From: Alphaproteobacteria bacterium
GTDB taxonomy: Bacteria; Pseudomonadota; Alphaproteobacteria; GCA-016699305
Assembly: GCA_016699305.1 (NCBI GenBank)
Contig: CP064970.1
Location: 496,001 to 560,000 of the forward strand
Direction of reading: 5' to 3'
Length of the DNA stretch: 64,000 nt
Shown here: one piece after another, positions 1 through 8,646 of the stretch
Position numbering within the stretch: the first letter of the stretch is position 1
Layout: each line of letters starts with the position of its first letter
The notes under the pieces: generated by a model
Database searches by the model: none
The model's input: only the letters and a program-made list of their open reading frames with translations
What the model was told of the DNA's origin: nothing
Program-made: the position numbers and the translations under genes

Positions 1-1
1 G

Positions 2-550
2 CGCCCGGTCGAAAAGCTACCCAGCGTCTCGCACAAGATCACGCATGCGAAATCCGAGCCGGCAAAGGTGCCCAACGGTAAAAAGGCCACGCCTTCGCCC
101 CTGTTGCTGCGCGGATTGATCCCCGGCATGGCCATTCATTTCGCGCGTTGCTGCCATCCCCTGCCTGGCGATCCCATCGTCGGAATCGTGACCACCGGCA
201 AAGGCGTGACCATCCACACATCCGATTGCGGCACCCTGGACAGTTTCTCGCAAAGCCCCGAACGTTGGATCGATGTAGCATGGGAGGATCAGAATGGGCG
301 ACCGGCCAAGATGGTGGGACGTTTGAATATGATCCTGGCCAACCAGCCGAATTCTCTGGCCGCCGTCACCGCCTCGATCGGCAAACACAACGGCAATATC
401 ATCAATTTTAAGATCACCAACCGCGCCAGCGATTTCTTTGAATTGCTGTTGGATATCGAAGTGGAGAATGTGAAACACCTGAACAACGTCACCGCCGCCT
501 TGCGATCCCTGTCCGCCGTCTGTTCGGTGGATCGTCGGCGCGGACGCTGA
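2..550 (+). CDS. rsh: RelA/SpoT-family (p)ppGpp synthetase/hydrolase, C-terminal part (5' truncated by window edge)
   Basis: The reading frame is open from base 2, so only the regulatory C-terminal end of the protein is present (about 182 residues). It shows the conserved zinc-finger-like region with the CCHPLPGD motif, followed by an ACT domain that ends the protein. These regions sense ribosome and amino-acid status in long RelA/SpoT homologues, which make and degrade (p)ppGpp in the stringent response. The synthetase, hydrolase and TGS domains must lie upstream of the window. Alphaproteobacteria usually carry one bifunctional enzyme of this type, so that is the likeliest identity. The gene is followed by a palindrome-rich intergenic region and then acpS. 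Confidence 0.93.
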   Translation, partial: RPVEKLPSVSHKITHAKSEPAKVPNGKKATPSPLLLRGLIPGMAIHFARCCHPLPGDPIVGIVTTGKGVTIHTSDCGTLDSFSQSPERWIDVAWEDQNGRPAKMVGRLNMILANQPNSLAAVTASIGKHNGNIINFKITNRASDFFELLLDIEVENVKHLNNVTAALRSLSAVCSVDRRRGR

Positions 551-569
551 AGAAACATGAGCATTCAAA

Positions 570-781
570 TGGATTCCCGTATGCGCGGAAATGACGTTGA
601 GAGAAGCAAGAATCTAAGAAACGCCGTTTCTGGCTGTAAGCAGACGTCCCTTTCAGAGTCACCCCCGCGAAGACGGGGGTCCATCTCCTGTCCTGGAGGT
701 TGGCACAGAGGTTCAGAAAATTCCGCGATCCCACAGGATCGTCAACGGCAGGTGATGGATTCCCGCATGCGCGGGAATGAC
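570..781. repeat. Cluster of three REP-like palindromic units
   Basis: Three related units lie in the 323-bp gap between the rsh stop and acpS: 570-594, 658-683 and 756-781. They share the pattern TGGA..CCCG....CGCGGG..TGAC. The third is an 8-bp perfect stem, ATTCCCGC/GCGGGAAT, with a 4-base loop. The second is in the opposite orientation with a 7-bp stem, ACCCCCG/CGGGGGT. Alternating inverted units resemble the extragenic palindromes (REP/BIME) found between genes in many proteobacteria. A short open frame across them is not credible as a gene. Confidence 0.8.
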
Positions 782-873
782 ATTTGCGAGGTAAGAGATA
801 AACCAATAAGTGTCATCCTTCGTGTTACTCAGTATGTCTGCCCCGTTCATATGAACCAACGGGCCCTGGCGAT

Positions 874-1272
874 ATGATTCTTGGCATCGGCACCGATCTT
901 GTGGATATCGACCGCATCGAGCGCATGTTGGAACGCTATGGTCCTCGCTTTGCGCAGCGTCTGTTCACCGCACATGAACGCCAGCGCGCCCAGGCCAATG
1001 CCCGCCCTGCCGCCATCTATGCCAAACGCTTTGCCGCCAAGGAAGCCGTCGTCAAGGCGCTGGGCACGGGCTTTCGCCAGGGCATCTCGTGGCAAGACAT
1101 TGAGGTGGTCGAAGACGATCTGGGCAAGCCCTTGTTGCGCCTACATGGCAAAGCTGCCCAGCATTTGGATAGAATCCATTTGGAATCAAATAAATATATC
1201 CATCTCTCCCTCAGCGACGAACCACCCTATGCCCTGGCCTTTGTGGTCATTGAGATTGCGGAAAAGCTTTGA
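874..1272 (+). CDS. acpS: Holo-[acyl-carrier-protein] synthase AcpS
   Basis: AcpS moves the 4'-phosphopantetheine group from coenzyme A to a serine of acyl carrier protein, activating it for fatty acid synthesis in the cytoplasm. The 132-residue product matches the short bacterial AcpS family. It opens with the GTDLVDI motif, which carries the metal-binding Asp, and has the second signature FAAKEAVVKALGTG with the conserved Glu near residue 57. The start is the ATG at 874, immediately before the signature motif. It lies upstream of lepB-rnc-era, a common order in alphaproteobacteria. Confidence 0.96.
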   Translation: MILGIGTDLVDIDRIERMLERYGPRFAQRLFTAHERQRAQANARPAAIYAKRFAAKEAVVKALGTGFRQGISWQDIEVVEDDLGKPLLRLHGKAAQHLDRIHLESNKYIHLSLSDEPPYALAFVVIEIAEKL

Positions 1273-1369
1273 TCCCATCGATCAAAGATGGCTATTCTTT
1301 CCGCTGGTCGGGTTTACTCCCTCAGCTTTCGTCCGTGGGGATGAAAGCACCACAAGAAGCCCCTGACTC

Positions 1370-2203
1370 TTGGATTGGAACAACGTGCGCCATACTCAAC
1401 ACACCAAAACCCAGACCGACCCGGCCAAGCTGCACGACTCTTCGGACAGCTTCGGTTCTTTGATCCGGCTGATTATTTATGCGGCGTTGGTGGCTTTGGT
1501 CGTGCGCGCCGTGGGGCTGGAGCCGTTCACGATCCCCTCTTCCTCGATGGTGCCGACATTGTTGGTGGGAGACTTCGTGTTCGTGTCCAAGGGCAGTTAT
1601 GGATATAGCAGTATGTCCACAATGCCCCTCGTTCCTAAAATGTTTGATGGCCGTCTGATGTTCACGCCGCCCAAGCGGGGCGATGTTGCGGTCTTCAAAT
1701 TACCGCGCGATGGCAAGACCGACTATATCAAGCGCCTCATCGGCATGCCCGGTGATCGCATCCAGATGCGCGAAGGCCGTTTGTATATCAATGGCGAGAT
1801 GGTGGCGCGCGCCTATATGGGCACGGTGCGCATGGCCTCGCCCTATGGCGGCCCCGGAGCCTCGGCCACCGTGTATCGGGAAACCCTGCCCGGCGGACGC
1901 GAACACATCATCTTGGAAGAATCCGACCATCACCCCTTGGATAACACGCCCGAATATCTGGTGCCCGAAGGGCATTATTTCATGATGGGCGACAACCGCG
2001 ACAATTCTCAAGACAGCCGCACGCAATTGGTCGGCTATGTGCCGCTTGAAAATCTGGTGGGACGTGCCGATACGCTGGTCTTCTCCATCCGCGAAGGCAC
2101 GTCGGTATGGAAGCCTTGGACATGGTTCACCGCCCTGCGCGGGTCGCGGTTCTTCCTGGATATCCAAACTTCGATGGCCGCGCCCGCTCAGATGATGCCA
2201 TGA
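1370..2203 (+). CDS. lepB: Signal peptidase I
   Basis: LepB removes signal peptides from exported preproteins on the outer face of the inner membrane. The 277-residue product has one N-terminal membrane segment (about residues 30-50). It carries the catalytic serine motif PSSSMVPTL (Ser59) and the lysine motif YIKRLIGMPGD (Lys121). The late motif GDNRDNSQDSR is also present. The start is uncertain because no ATG fits: TTG at 1370 and GTG at 1385 are both in frame, and both keep the membrane segment. The stop overlaps the rnc start (ATGA), so the genes are translationally coupled. Confidence 0.95.
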   Translation: MDWNNVRHTQHTKTQTDPAKLHDSSDSFGSLIRLIIYAALVALVVRAVGLEPFTIPSSSMVPTLLVGDFVFVSKGSYGYSSMSTMPLVPKMFDGRLMFTPPKRGDVAVFKLPRDGKTDYIKRLIGMPGDRIQMREGRLYINGEMVARAYMGTVRMASPYGGPGASATVYRETLPGGREHIILEESDHHPLDNTPEYLVPEGHYFMMGDNRDNSQDSRTQLVGYVPLENLVGRADTLVFSIREGTSVWKPWTWFTALRGSRFFLDIQTSMAAPAQMMP

Positions 2204-2892
2204 CTCCGTTGGAACAGACCCTTGGTTACGTCTTTCACGATCAACAGCTTCTGACACAGGCGCTGACACACCCCAGCGGCAAGCGCCAACCGGGCCAGGC
2301 CAGCCCCTATGAACGTCTGGAATTTCTGGGCGATCGAGTTTTGTCCCTGCTGATCGCCGAATGGCTGTTCGACCTGCACCCCAACGCGCATGAAGGCGAT
2401 CTGGCGCGGCGTCACGCCGATCTGGTCAGCCGCGACAGCGTAGCAGAGATGGCCGAGACGCTGAATTTGTTCGAGTCCCTGATTCTGTCGCCAGGCGAAC
2501 GCATATCCTTAAGCCAAGATAGCGGACGGGGCCGCCGCGGGGCCTTGGCCAATGCCGGAGAATCCCTTATCGCCGCCGTTTATCGTGACGGCGGGTTGGA
2601 CGCGGCGCGCGATATGGTACGTCGTCTATGGCAAAAATTGATCGACCGCCAAACCGCCGCCGCGCCGCAAGACTCTAAAAGCCGCCTGCAGGAATGGGCG
2701 CAAGCGCGGGGATGGCCATTGCCTGTTTATGAGGCGTTGAGTCAAGAAGGGCCGCCTCATGCGCCCATTTATCGTATTCGTGTTCGCATAAATGGACACG
2801 ATGCTCAAGGCGAAGGCACGTCTAAGCACATTGCCCAACAGGCCGCAGCCGCCGCTGCCCTGGAACATATCAAAGGGAGCACCAAGGCGTGA
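2200..2892 (+). CDS. rnc: Ribonuclease III
   Basis: RNase III cleaves double-stranded RNA in rRNA processing and mRNA turnover. The 230-residue product has the signature ERLEFLGDRVL near the N terminus, the second half-site region GESLIAAVYRDGG, and a C-terminal double-stranded-RNA-binding domain. The chosen ATG at 2200 overlaps the lepB stop by four bases and gives the normal family length; the frame extends further upstream but only inside lepB. Where E. coli RNase III has the metal-binding Asp114, this protein appears to have Asn (LANAGE). The stop overlaps the GTG start of era. Confidence 0.96.
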   Translation: MTPLEQTLGYVFHDQQLLTQALTHPSGKRQPGQASPYERLEFLGDRVLSLLIAEWLFDLHPNAHEGDLARRHADLVSRDSVAEMAETLNLFESLILSPGERISLSQDSGRGRRGALANAGESLIAAVYRDGGLDAARDMVRRLWQKLIDRQTAAAPQDSKSRLQEWAQARGWPLPVYEALSQEGPPHAPIYRIRVRINGHDAQGEGTSKHIAQQAAAAAALEHIKGSTKA

Positions 2893-3821
2893 AGCCATCA
2901 TCGGAACAGGATTCCTCGCCCAAGACGCGCTGCGTCTTCGTCGCCCTCATCGGCGCGCCCAATGCGGGAAAATCGACCTTACTCAACAGGCTTGTGGGCG
3001 AAAAAGTCTCGATCGTCAGCCGCAAGCCGCAAACCACACGCTGCCGCGTGGTGGGCATCGTGGCGCGCCAAGAAACCCAGATCGTTCTGGTTGACACCCC
3101 CGGCATCTTCGCCCCGCGTCGTAAATTGGACCGCGCCATGGTGGCCGCCGCCTGGGAAGGCATGACCGAAGCCGACATGACCTTGCTGCTGGTCGATGCG
3201 TCGCGCCCTCGTCCGGCCCATGCGGTCATGCCCGTTTTGGAAGAACTGGCCAAGCGTCAGCGCAAGGTGATCTTGATCCTGAACAAGATCGACCGCGTGC
3301 CGCCTCCGCATCTGCTGCCCCTGACCGAACAGCTGATGGCCACTGGCGTCGTGACCGATGTGTTTATGATCTCGGCCATGACCGGCGACGGCGTGGAGGA
3401 TGTGATGACCCATATCGCGGGCAACGCCCCCGAAGGCCCATGGCATTACCCCGCCGATCAGGTGACCACCTTGCCCTTGCGCCTCTTCGCCGCCGAGATC
3501 ACGCGTGAAAAGGTCTTCGAGGCGCTGCACGAAGAATTGCCCTATTCAGCCGCCGTCGAGACCGAGGCCTGGGAAGAATTCAAGAACGGCAGCGTCCGCA
3601 TCGTGCAAACCATCTTCGTGCAACGCGACTCGCAGCGCGCCATCGTCCTGGGCGCGGGCGGACAACAATTGAAACGCATCGGCCAAGCCGCGCGTTTGGA
3701 GCTTGAAAAAATTCTAGAAAATCGCGTGCATCTGTCCGTCCATGTCAAGGTCAAGGCCGATTGGGCCGAACGCGCCGAGCATTTCCGAGACTGGGGCCTG
3801 GATCCATCCGCAAAAGGATAG
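2889..3821 (+). CDS. era: GTPase Era
   Basis: Era is an essential GTPase that binds 16S rRNA and helps 30S subunit maturation. The 310-residue protein contains the P-loop GAPNAGKST, the switch region with DTPG, and the NKID specificity motif. It ends in a KH RNA-binding domain containing GAGGQQLKRIG, within the last 80 residues. Translation starts at a GTG overlapping the rnc stop (GTGA). The rnc-era pair is widely conserved and links two rRNA-maturation factors. The gene converges on recJ with about 95 bp between the stop codons and no clear terminator. Confidence 0.97.
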   Translation: MKPSSEQDSSPKTRCVFVALIGAPNAGKSTLLNRLVGEKVSIVSRKPQTTRCRVVGIVARQETQIVLVDTPGIFAPRRKLDRAMVAAAWEGMTEADMTLLLVDASRPRPAHAVMPVLEELAKRQRKVILILNKIDRVPPPHLLPLTEQLMATGVVTDVFMISAMTGDGVEDVMTHIAGNAPEGPWHYPADQVTTLPLRLFAAEITREKVFEALHEELPYSAAVETEAWEEFKNGSVRIVQTIFVQRDSQRAIVLGAGGQQLKRIGQAARLELEKILENRVHLSVHVKVKADWAERAEHFRDWGLDPSAKG

Positions 3822-3917
3822 GCGGCAAGGTAGTTTGGTTTGCTTCTCCCTAGCAGTTTCCTTACCGTTTCTATGGGCGTGTTCAAGCAAACAAAAACCT
3901 CAGCCCAATCACCACCG

Positions 3918-5723
3918 TCAAGATGCGGCCATATCTTCGATGGTCAACTGAACCTCCTCGCGGCCTTGCCACGAGTCGATCTTCAGCGTTCCGGCGACAT
4001 GGCATGACGGATAGCGCGCGGGCGAGAATAAGGCTTGCCCCAAAGGCGTGTCGGCACAGCGAAAGGCGATGGCCTTCAGCCACGATCCCGCGCCGTCGCC
4101 GATCATGCAGCGTACATGGCCATCGCCCACGGGCGCGGCCTTGAACACACGGCATTCGGCAAAGGCAAAGCGCGGCTGAGGATGGCCATTGCCGAAGGGT
4201 GCCAGGGATTCCAAACGCCGCACCAGATCGGCCGTCGCGCCGCTGGGTGTCAAGATGGCATCCAGTCGCAAACTGGGACTTCGCAGTTCTTCGGAGTCGA
4301 GGGCGCGGATGCGTTCGTCCAGAAAATCTTGGAAATCCGCCAGGCGCGACCGATGAATGGAAAAGCCCGCCGCCATGGCATGTCCGCCCGCTTTGTCCAA
4401 TATTCCGGCCTGACGCGCCGCAATGACCATCTGGCCGATATCCACGCCTTTGACCGACCTAGCCGAACCCTTGCCGGCATCGCCGTCAAGCGCCACGACA
4501 AAACTGGGACGCGCCAAGCGTTCCTTCAGCCGCGCGGCGACGATGCCGATGACTCCAGGGTGCCATCCCTGCCCCGCCACAAGGACGCATGGGCCTTCGC
4601 CATCGCCCCATATCTGGTTGGCCTCTTCCAAAACGGTCAGCTCGATGGCGCGACGCTCGGCATTGAGCATGTCTAAACGCTGCGCCAGACTATGCGCCTC
4701 TTGCGCGTCTTGCGTACTCAACAGGCGAGAACCCAAGGACGACTCCCCCACCCTGCCCCCCGCATTGATGCGCGGACCCAGCACGAAGCCGGCGGCATAA
4801 GCGTCCAACGGCTTGTTCATCGCCCATCCTGCCGCTTCGGCCAAGGCGGCAACGCCCAGATTGGCGCGCTGATTCATCACGCGCAGTCCCTGAGTCACCA
4901 AGGCACGATTGAGGCCCGTTAACGGCATCACGTCGCACACCGTCCCCAACGCCACCAGGTCCAGCCATCGGCGCAAGTCGGGTTCGGGTCTATCACCTGA
5001 GAAAAAGCCGCTCTCGCGCAAATGTCGATTGGTGGCCACCAGCAGCAGGAACATCACCCCTACCGCTGCCAAATGACGATGCGGCGTCGTTTCATCCAAA
5101 CGATTGGGATTGACGATGGCATAAGCGTGCGGCAAAGCCGCCTCGGCGGCGTGATGGTCCACCACGATGACGTCAAGGCCCAAAGCCTTGGCTTCGTCCA
5201 AAGCGGCGTAACTGGTGGTGCCGCAATCCACCGTGACCACCAGTTTGATCCCCTCGCTCGCCAAAGCCTGCATGGCTTGAACGCTGGGGCCGTAGCCTTC
5301 GACCATGCGATCGGGGACGTATAAACGCGGGGCCACGCCCAACGCCCCAGCATAGCGCAAGAACAGCGCGGACGAAGTGGCCCCGTCCACATCGTAATCC
5401 GCCAGAATGGCCACGGCTTGTCCGCGACGTAGCGCATCGGCCAGACGCTGCACAGCAGGCGTCATATCGATCAAGCTGGACGGGTCCGGCAGCAAAGCGC
5501 GCAAAGTGGGATTAAGATAATCGGCGGCATTGTCGATATCCACGCCGCGCGCCGCCGCCACGCGCCCGACGATATCGGGCAAACCATGACGCTGCGTCAG
5601 GGCCAGCACCATGCGTTCATCGGTCTGGGCCAGACGCCAGCGCCTCCCGGTGAAGGATTTATCAACGCCCAATAAGGACTGGGTCACGCGCACATCCTTC
5701 ATCTGATCCGAAAGGCCGCTCAC
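3918..5723 (-). CDS. recJ: Single-stranded-DNA-specific exonuclease RecJ
   Basis: RecJ degrades single-stranded DNA 5' to 3' in recombination and mismatch repair. The 601-residue product has the DHH phosphoesterase motifs: ADYDVDG near residue 110 and VDHH near residue 190. A DHHA1-type domain with GKGSARS and GGHAMAAG follows, then a C-terminal OB-like region. Its ATG overlaps the rmuC stop (ATGA at 5720-5723), so it is the last gene of a three-gene operon with rmuC and a small unknown gene. A LexA-type operator at the head of this operon suggests induction by DNA damage. Confidence 0.96.
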   Translation of the reverse strand: MSGLSDQMKDVRVTQSLLGVDKSFTGRRWRLAQTDERMVLALTQRHGLPDIVGRVAAARGVDIDNAADYLNPTLRALLPDPSSLIDMTPAVQRLADALRRGQAVAILADYDVDGATSSALFLRYAGALGVAPRLYVPDRMVEGYGPSVQAMQALASEGIKLVVTVDCGTTSYAALDEAKALGLDVIVVDHHAAEAALPHAYAIVNPNRLDETTPHRHLAAVGVMFLLLVATNRHLRESGFFSGDRPEPDLRRWLDLVALGTVCDVMPLTGLNRALVTQGLRVMNQRANLGVAALAEAAGWAMNKPLDAYAAGFVLGPRINAGGRVGESSLGSRLLSTQDAQEAHSLAQRLDMLNAERRAIELTVLEEANQIWGDGEGPCVLVAGQGWHPGVIGIVAARLKERLARPSFVVALDGDAGKGSARSVKGVDIGQMVIAARQAGILDKAGGHAMAAGFSIHRSRLADFQDFLDERIRALDSEELRSPSLRLDAILTPSGATADLVRRLESLAPFGNGHPQPRFAFAECRVFKAAPVGDGHVRCMIGDGAGSWLKAIAFRCADTPLGQALFSPARYPSCHVAGTLKIDSWQGREEVQLTIEDMAAS

Positions 5724-7003
5724 GAAGCTTCGCGCTGCGGGCCTTCATCTTCGCCTTCATCGGCGGCCATGGTCAAGGCGCGGGGCATTACGGCCAAGGC
5801 ATCAGGCGCTTCGGGGCTTTCCTCGCCATGCATCTGAGCCAAACGCCGCGCGCCGGGCAGCAAGCGCCGCTCTAACCAACCGACCAAGCTGTTGTGGTCC
5901 TCGACGACTTTGCCCAGATGCTGGCCGTTCTTTCCCAAAGACTGATACAGCTTGGTCAGCAAGGCATGCAGGTCACGCCCCAAACGCGCGATTTCCATCG
6001 CCTCTGTAGCCAGGCTCTCTTGACGCCAGCCATAGGCGGCGGCGCGCAACAAAGCCAACAGCACCAAAGGCGTTGCGATCAAGACGCTGCGGGCAAAGGC
6101 GTGTTCGACAAGATCGGGATCCTCCTCCAGCGCGGCGGACAGAAAATGATCGCCGGGCATGAACATCACCACAAAATCCGGAGAAGGGCTGAACTGCGTC
6201 CAATAGGATTTGGCGGAAAGGCTTTGAATATGATTCTTGACCTGCCTGGCATGACGGGTCAGGGCCTCGCGCTTGGCGCTGTCCTGCTCGGCGGCCAGGC
6301 TTTCCACATAAGCGTCCAGAGGAGTCTTGGCGTCGATCACGATCATCCGGCCACCGGGCAGATGAACCACCACATCGGGGCGCAAACGCCCGTCCCCTTC
6401 CCCGCCCTGTACATGGACTTGGGTTTCAAAATCATTCGCGTGGCGGCTCATCCCCGACATTTCCAGGATGCGCTGCAACTGCATCTCTCCCCAGCGTCCG
6501 CGCATCTGCGGCATGCGCAGCGCATTGCCCAACTGGCCGGTTTCGCGCAACAGGCTTTGAACCGTCTGATGCAGTCCTTGATAAGCCCCCGCGCGGGCTT
6601 TTTCCATGTCCTGAATCTGGCTTTCTAGTTTGTTCAAAGATTGCGCCAAAGGCTCCGTCACGCGCAAACGGGCCATCTCGGCCACCTGTTCGCTGTTGGC
6701 GCGCAAGGCCTCGCCCGCCAAAGCCTTAAACGTGTCGGGCAGCGTTTGTTGCAGCCTTTCGGTCCATAATTGGCGTTCCTGGGCGGCGGCGCGCAGTTCC
6801 TTTTGCGTGGCCTCAAGCTCGGCCACGCGCAAGGCCGAGGCCTGGGCCGTTTGCTGTATCTGTGCGCATTGCGCCTCAAGCGGTACGACGCGCCCCGCCT
6901 GCTGTTCGGCCACGGCCAGACGCGCGCGCAACCACAGGCCGACGGCCAGCCCGCCCAAGGCCATGCCGCCGCCCACCGCCATCAGGAGCCATAAAAGATT
7001 CAT
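5720..7003 (-). CDS. rmuC: DNA recombination protein RmuC
   Basis: RmuC proteins are predicted nucleases that limit rearrangements at inverted repeats. The 427-residue product has an N-terminal hydrophobic segment (residues about 3-25), a long coiled coil (about 30-150), and the RmuC core with RGRWGEMQLQRILE and VIDAKTPLDAY. The core belongs to the PD-(D/E)XK-like nucleases, and the D..K residues in IDAK fit that. The acidic C-terminal tail is low complexity. It is coupled by 4-base overlaps both to the upstream small gene (7000-7003) and to recJ downstream. Confidence 0.94.
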   Translation of the reverse strand: MNLLWLLMAVGGGMALGGLAVGLWLRARLAVAEQQAGRVVPLEAQCAQIQQTAQASALRVAELEATQKELRAAAQERQLWTERLQQTLPDTFKALAGEALRANSEQVAEMARLRVTEPLAQSLNKLESQIQDMEKARAGAYQGLHQTVQSLLRETGQLGNALRMPQMRGRWGEMQLQRILEMSGMSRHANDFETQVHVQGGEGDGRLRPDVVVHLPGGRMIVIDAKTPLDAYVESLAAEQDSAKREALTRHARQVKNHIQSLSAKSYWTQFSPSPDFVVMFMPGDHFLSAALEEDPDLVEHAFARSVLIATPLVLLALLRAAAYGWRQESLATEAMEIARLGRDLHALLTKLYQSLGKNGQHLGKVVEDHNSLVGWLERRLLPGARRLAQMHGEESPEAPDALAVMPRALTMAADEGEDEGPQREAS

Positions 7004-7383
7004 AACCCGCTATCGCACCCAAAGGACGGACTCGTCAACATATCCGAACGCCGCACGATGCCTTGCTCACACAATGCCGGTTCGATCTGCGCCACCGCCT
7101 CGCGCCAGACGGCCCAGGCCTTTTGTTCCCTGCGTCGCTGAGGTTGTGGCGGACTGCGACGGCGGCCATAAAACGCCAAAACGCGCAAATGGTCGCTGAA
7201 TAGGCGTCGCTGCCGATACAAACGATCTACGATGCGCATAATATCTTGAGGCTGAGGCGCGGGCGGTGGCGGCGGCAAAGCCAAACCGCTTAAACACGTC
7301 GCCGCCCATAACCAAGCCTGCCCCGCATCCTGGAAACAAGGAGCAGGTGCCGTTCTTTGATGGATACTGAGAGCATTGATCAT
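7000..7383 (-). CDS. Small unknown protein, first gene of the rmuC-recJ operon
   Basis: I do not recognise this 127-residue protein. It starts at an ATG preceded by GGAGG at good spacing and its stop overlaps the rmuC start, so it is very likely translated and coupled to rmuC. The sequence has a short proline run (residues about 37-44) and then a basic, tryptophan-containing helical region (FYGRRRSPPQPQRRREQKAW). No signal peptide or catalytic motif is evident. Its place at the head of a DNA-repair operon with a LexA-type operator suggests a role linked to DNA damage, which is inference from context only. Confidence 0.7.
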   Translation of the reverse strand: MINALSIHQRTAPAPCFQDAGQAWLWAATCLSGLALPPPPPAPQPQDIMRIVDRLYRQRRLFSDHLRVLAFYGRRRSPPQPQRRREQKAWAVWREAVAQIEPALCEQGIVRRSDMLTSPSFGCDSGL

Positions 7384-7419
7384 TGTCGGTCCTCCATGTT
7401 CGCTTATTAAACACTTTGT

Positions 7420-7454
7420 GTTCTTGTTATGTTCTTATTTATGACCTGAGTCAA
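7420..7454 (-). promoter_or_regulatory. Putative promoter with overlapping LexA (SOS) operator
   Basis: Bases 7420-7434 read GTTC-TTGTTAT-GTTC, an exact match to the alphaproteobacterial LexA box GTTC-N7-GTTC. On the minus strand a plausible sigma-70 promoter overlaps it: -35 TTGACT (7449-7454), a 17-base spacer and -10 CATAAC (7426-7431), about 40 bases before the start of the small gene at 7383. The operator overlaps the -10 element, as expected for repression. It lies in the divergent gap and could also affect the plus-strand gene at 7561. Confidence 0.75.
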
Positions 7455-7560
7455 GAGGGCAGATTGTCATGAGTTATCCACCGCCTCCTCAGATAAACGC
7501 AATCGTAACGACACAATGATATAAATGAGTCGGTGAGGAATCGATGCCGAGGATCGGGGC

Positions 7561-8406
7561 ATGAGCAGCGATACAGTCTCGGCTTCTGCCCACCTAACGG
7601 TGGCAGGAGCCAGTGTTTGGCGCGCAGTCTTGAAGAACGAGCCGGAAAACGGGCGTTCCTCCGGCTCGTCGCGCGCCTCCACGGTGGATGGCAGCGTTCT
7701 GCGCGAAGAAACAAGCCGCGTGGCGCGGATGGAGGCGCTGGCGGACGCCAAACGCTTGGCGCAACTGACCCAGGCTGCCGCCGAGGCTCACAAAGAAGCC
7801 GCACTCAAGGCGCGTGAATCGGTCGGCCGTCTCTTGCGTGAGCGTGTCACCGCCTCTGAAAAGAATGACGAGCTGATCCGCATGCGCCAAGCCATTCAAG
7901 AGGCCCAGGACGCCACCAAAATGGCGCGCATGAATGATGTCAACCTGACGGACGGCACGCGCCCAAGCGGCTTTTCCGTGGATTTACGGGATGGGTCGGT
8001 CAGCACCGGCTCGGACGCCCTGGATACGGAAAGCGGACATAGCGTGCGCCTACGCGGCCAGGATCTGCGTCAGGCGGCCCAAGACTTGCGCTCCGCCTTG
8101 GAGAACCTGGACGTCAATCAATCGGATGCCGTGAATACGGCCATCGACGCCATCTTAAAATATGAACAGGCCGCCGAATCGACGCGCAACTCCATGGTTG
8201 ATGCTCAAAAACGATTAGATCGGGAAAGCCAAAGCGTGGCGCAAGACGGCGATCATTTGGCCCAAGCCAATGGCAGCGTTCCCGAAACGGCCAACCAAGC
8301 ATTGACTCTTGCCGAGACTTTGCGCAAAGGCGTGGCCTCGACCGTCGCCAGCCTGGCCCCCACCAGTGCGCAAGACTTGCTCTTCAACATGTCCTCTGGC
8401 AAGTAA
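7561..8406 (+). CDS. Unknown coiled-coil protein
   Basis: This 281-residue protein is not recognised. It starts at an ATG after a weak GAGGA ribosome-binding site. It is rich in Ala, Glu, Gln and Lys, with heptad-like helical stretches at about residues 55-125 and 160-250, and it lacks Cys. There is no signal peptide or membrane segment. The last third resembles the helical rods of filament proteins in general character, but no flagellin or phasin motif could be identified. It is divergent from the rmuC-recJ operon across a 177-bp gap that holds the SOS-type operator, and is followed by about 240 bp with no gene. Confidence 0.6.
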   Translation: MSSDTVSASAHLTVAGASVWRAVLKNEPENGRSSGSSRASTVDGSVLREETSRVARMEALADAKRLAQLTQAAAEAHKEAALKARESVGRLLRERVTASEKNDELIRMRQAIQEAQDATKMARMNDVNLTDGTRPSGFSVDLRDGSVSTGSDALDTESGHSVRLRGQDLRQAAQDLRSALENLDVNQSDAVNTAIDAILKYEQAAESTRNSMVDAQKRLDRESQSVAQDGDHLAQANGSVPETANQALTLAETLRKGVASTVASLAPTSAQDLLFNMSSGK

Positions 8407-8634
8407 TTATAGGTTAATTCTCATAGCGTGTTGATCCAAGGATTGAGTTTTAATTCAAAGAATTCAGGCGGTATTGAGAAGACAGGGCAATGAAGTAGGC
8501 CGGATTTTTTGATTTAGCGGAGCGACAAAAGAAGCTATTGGTGATGCGGGATTTCTGAGTTGATCAACCGGATCGTGGATTGGGAACCCTTGCCAAGCCA
8601 AGCTAAGCCCTTCTATCCTCTCACCGACCGATGA
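8407..8634. other. Intergenic stretch without an identifiable gene
   Basis: About 230 bp between the coiled-coil gene and the ribosome-binding site of the ELM1-like gene. The first part is AT-rich and probably holds the promoter for the ELM1-like/apt pair. No convincing terminator, tRNA or small gene was seen. A reverse frame crossing this region continues antisense into the ELM1-like gene and is treated as a shadow. Confidence 0.4.
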
Positions 8635-8646
8635 TGGGAGGATACC

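Noticed and set aside
557..877. 106-codon frame between rsh and acpS
   Set aside because: It is made largely of REP-like palindromes and runs into the acpS start.
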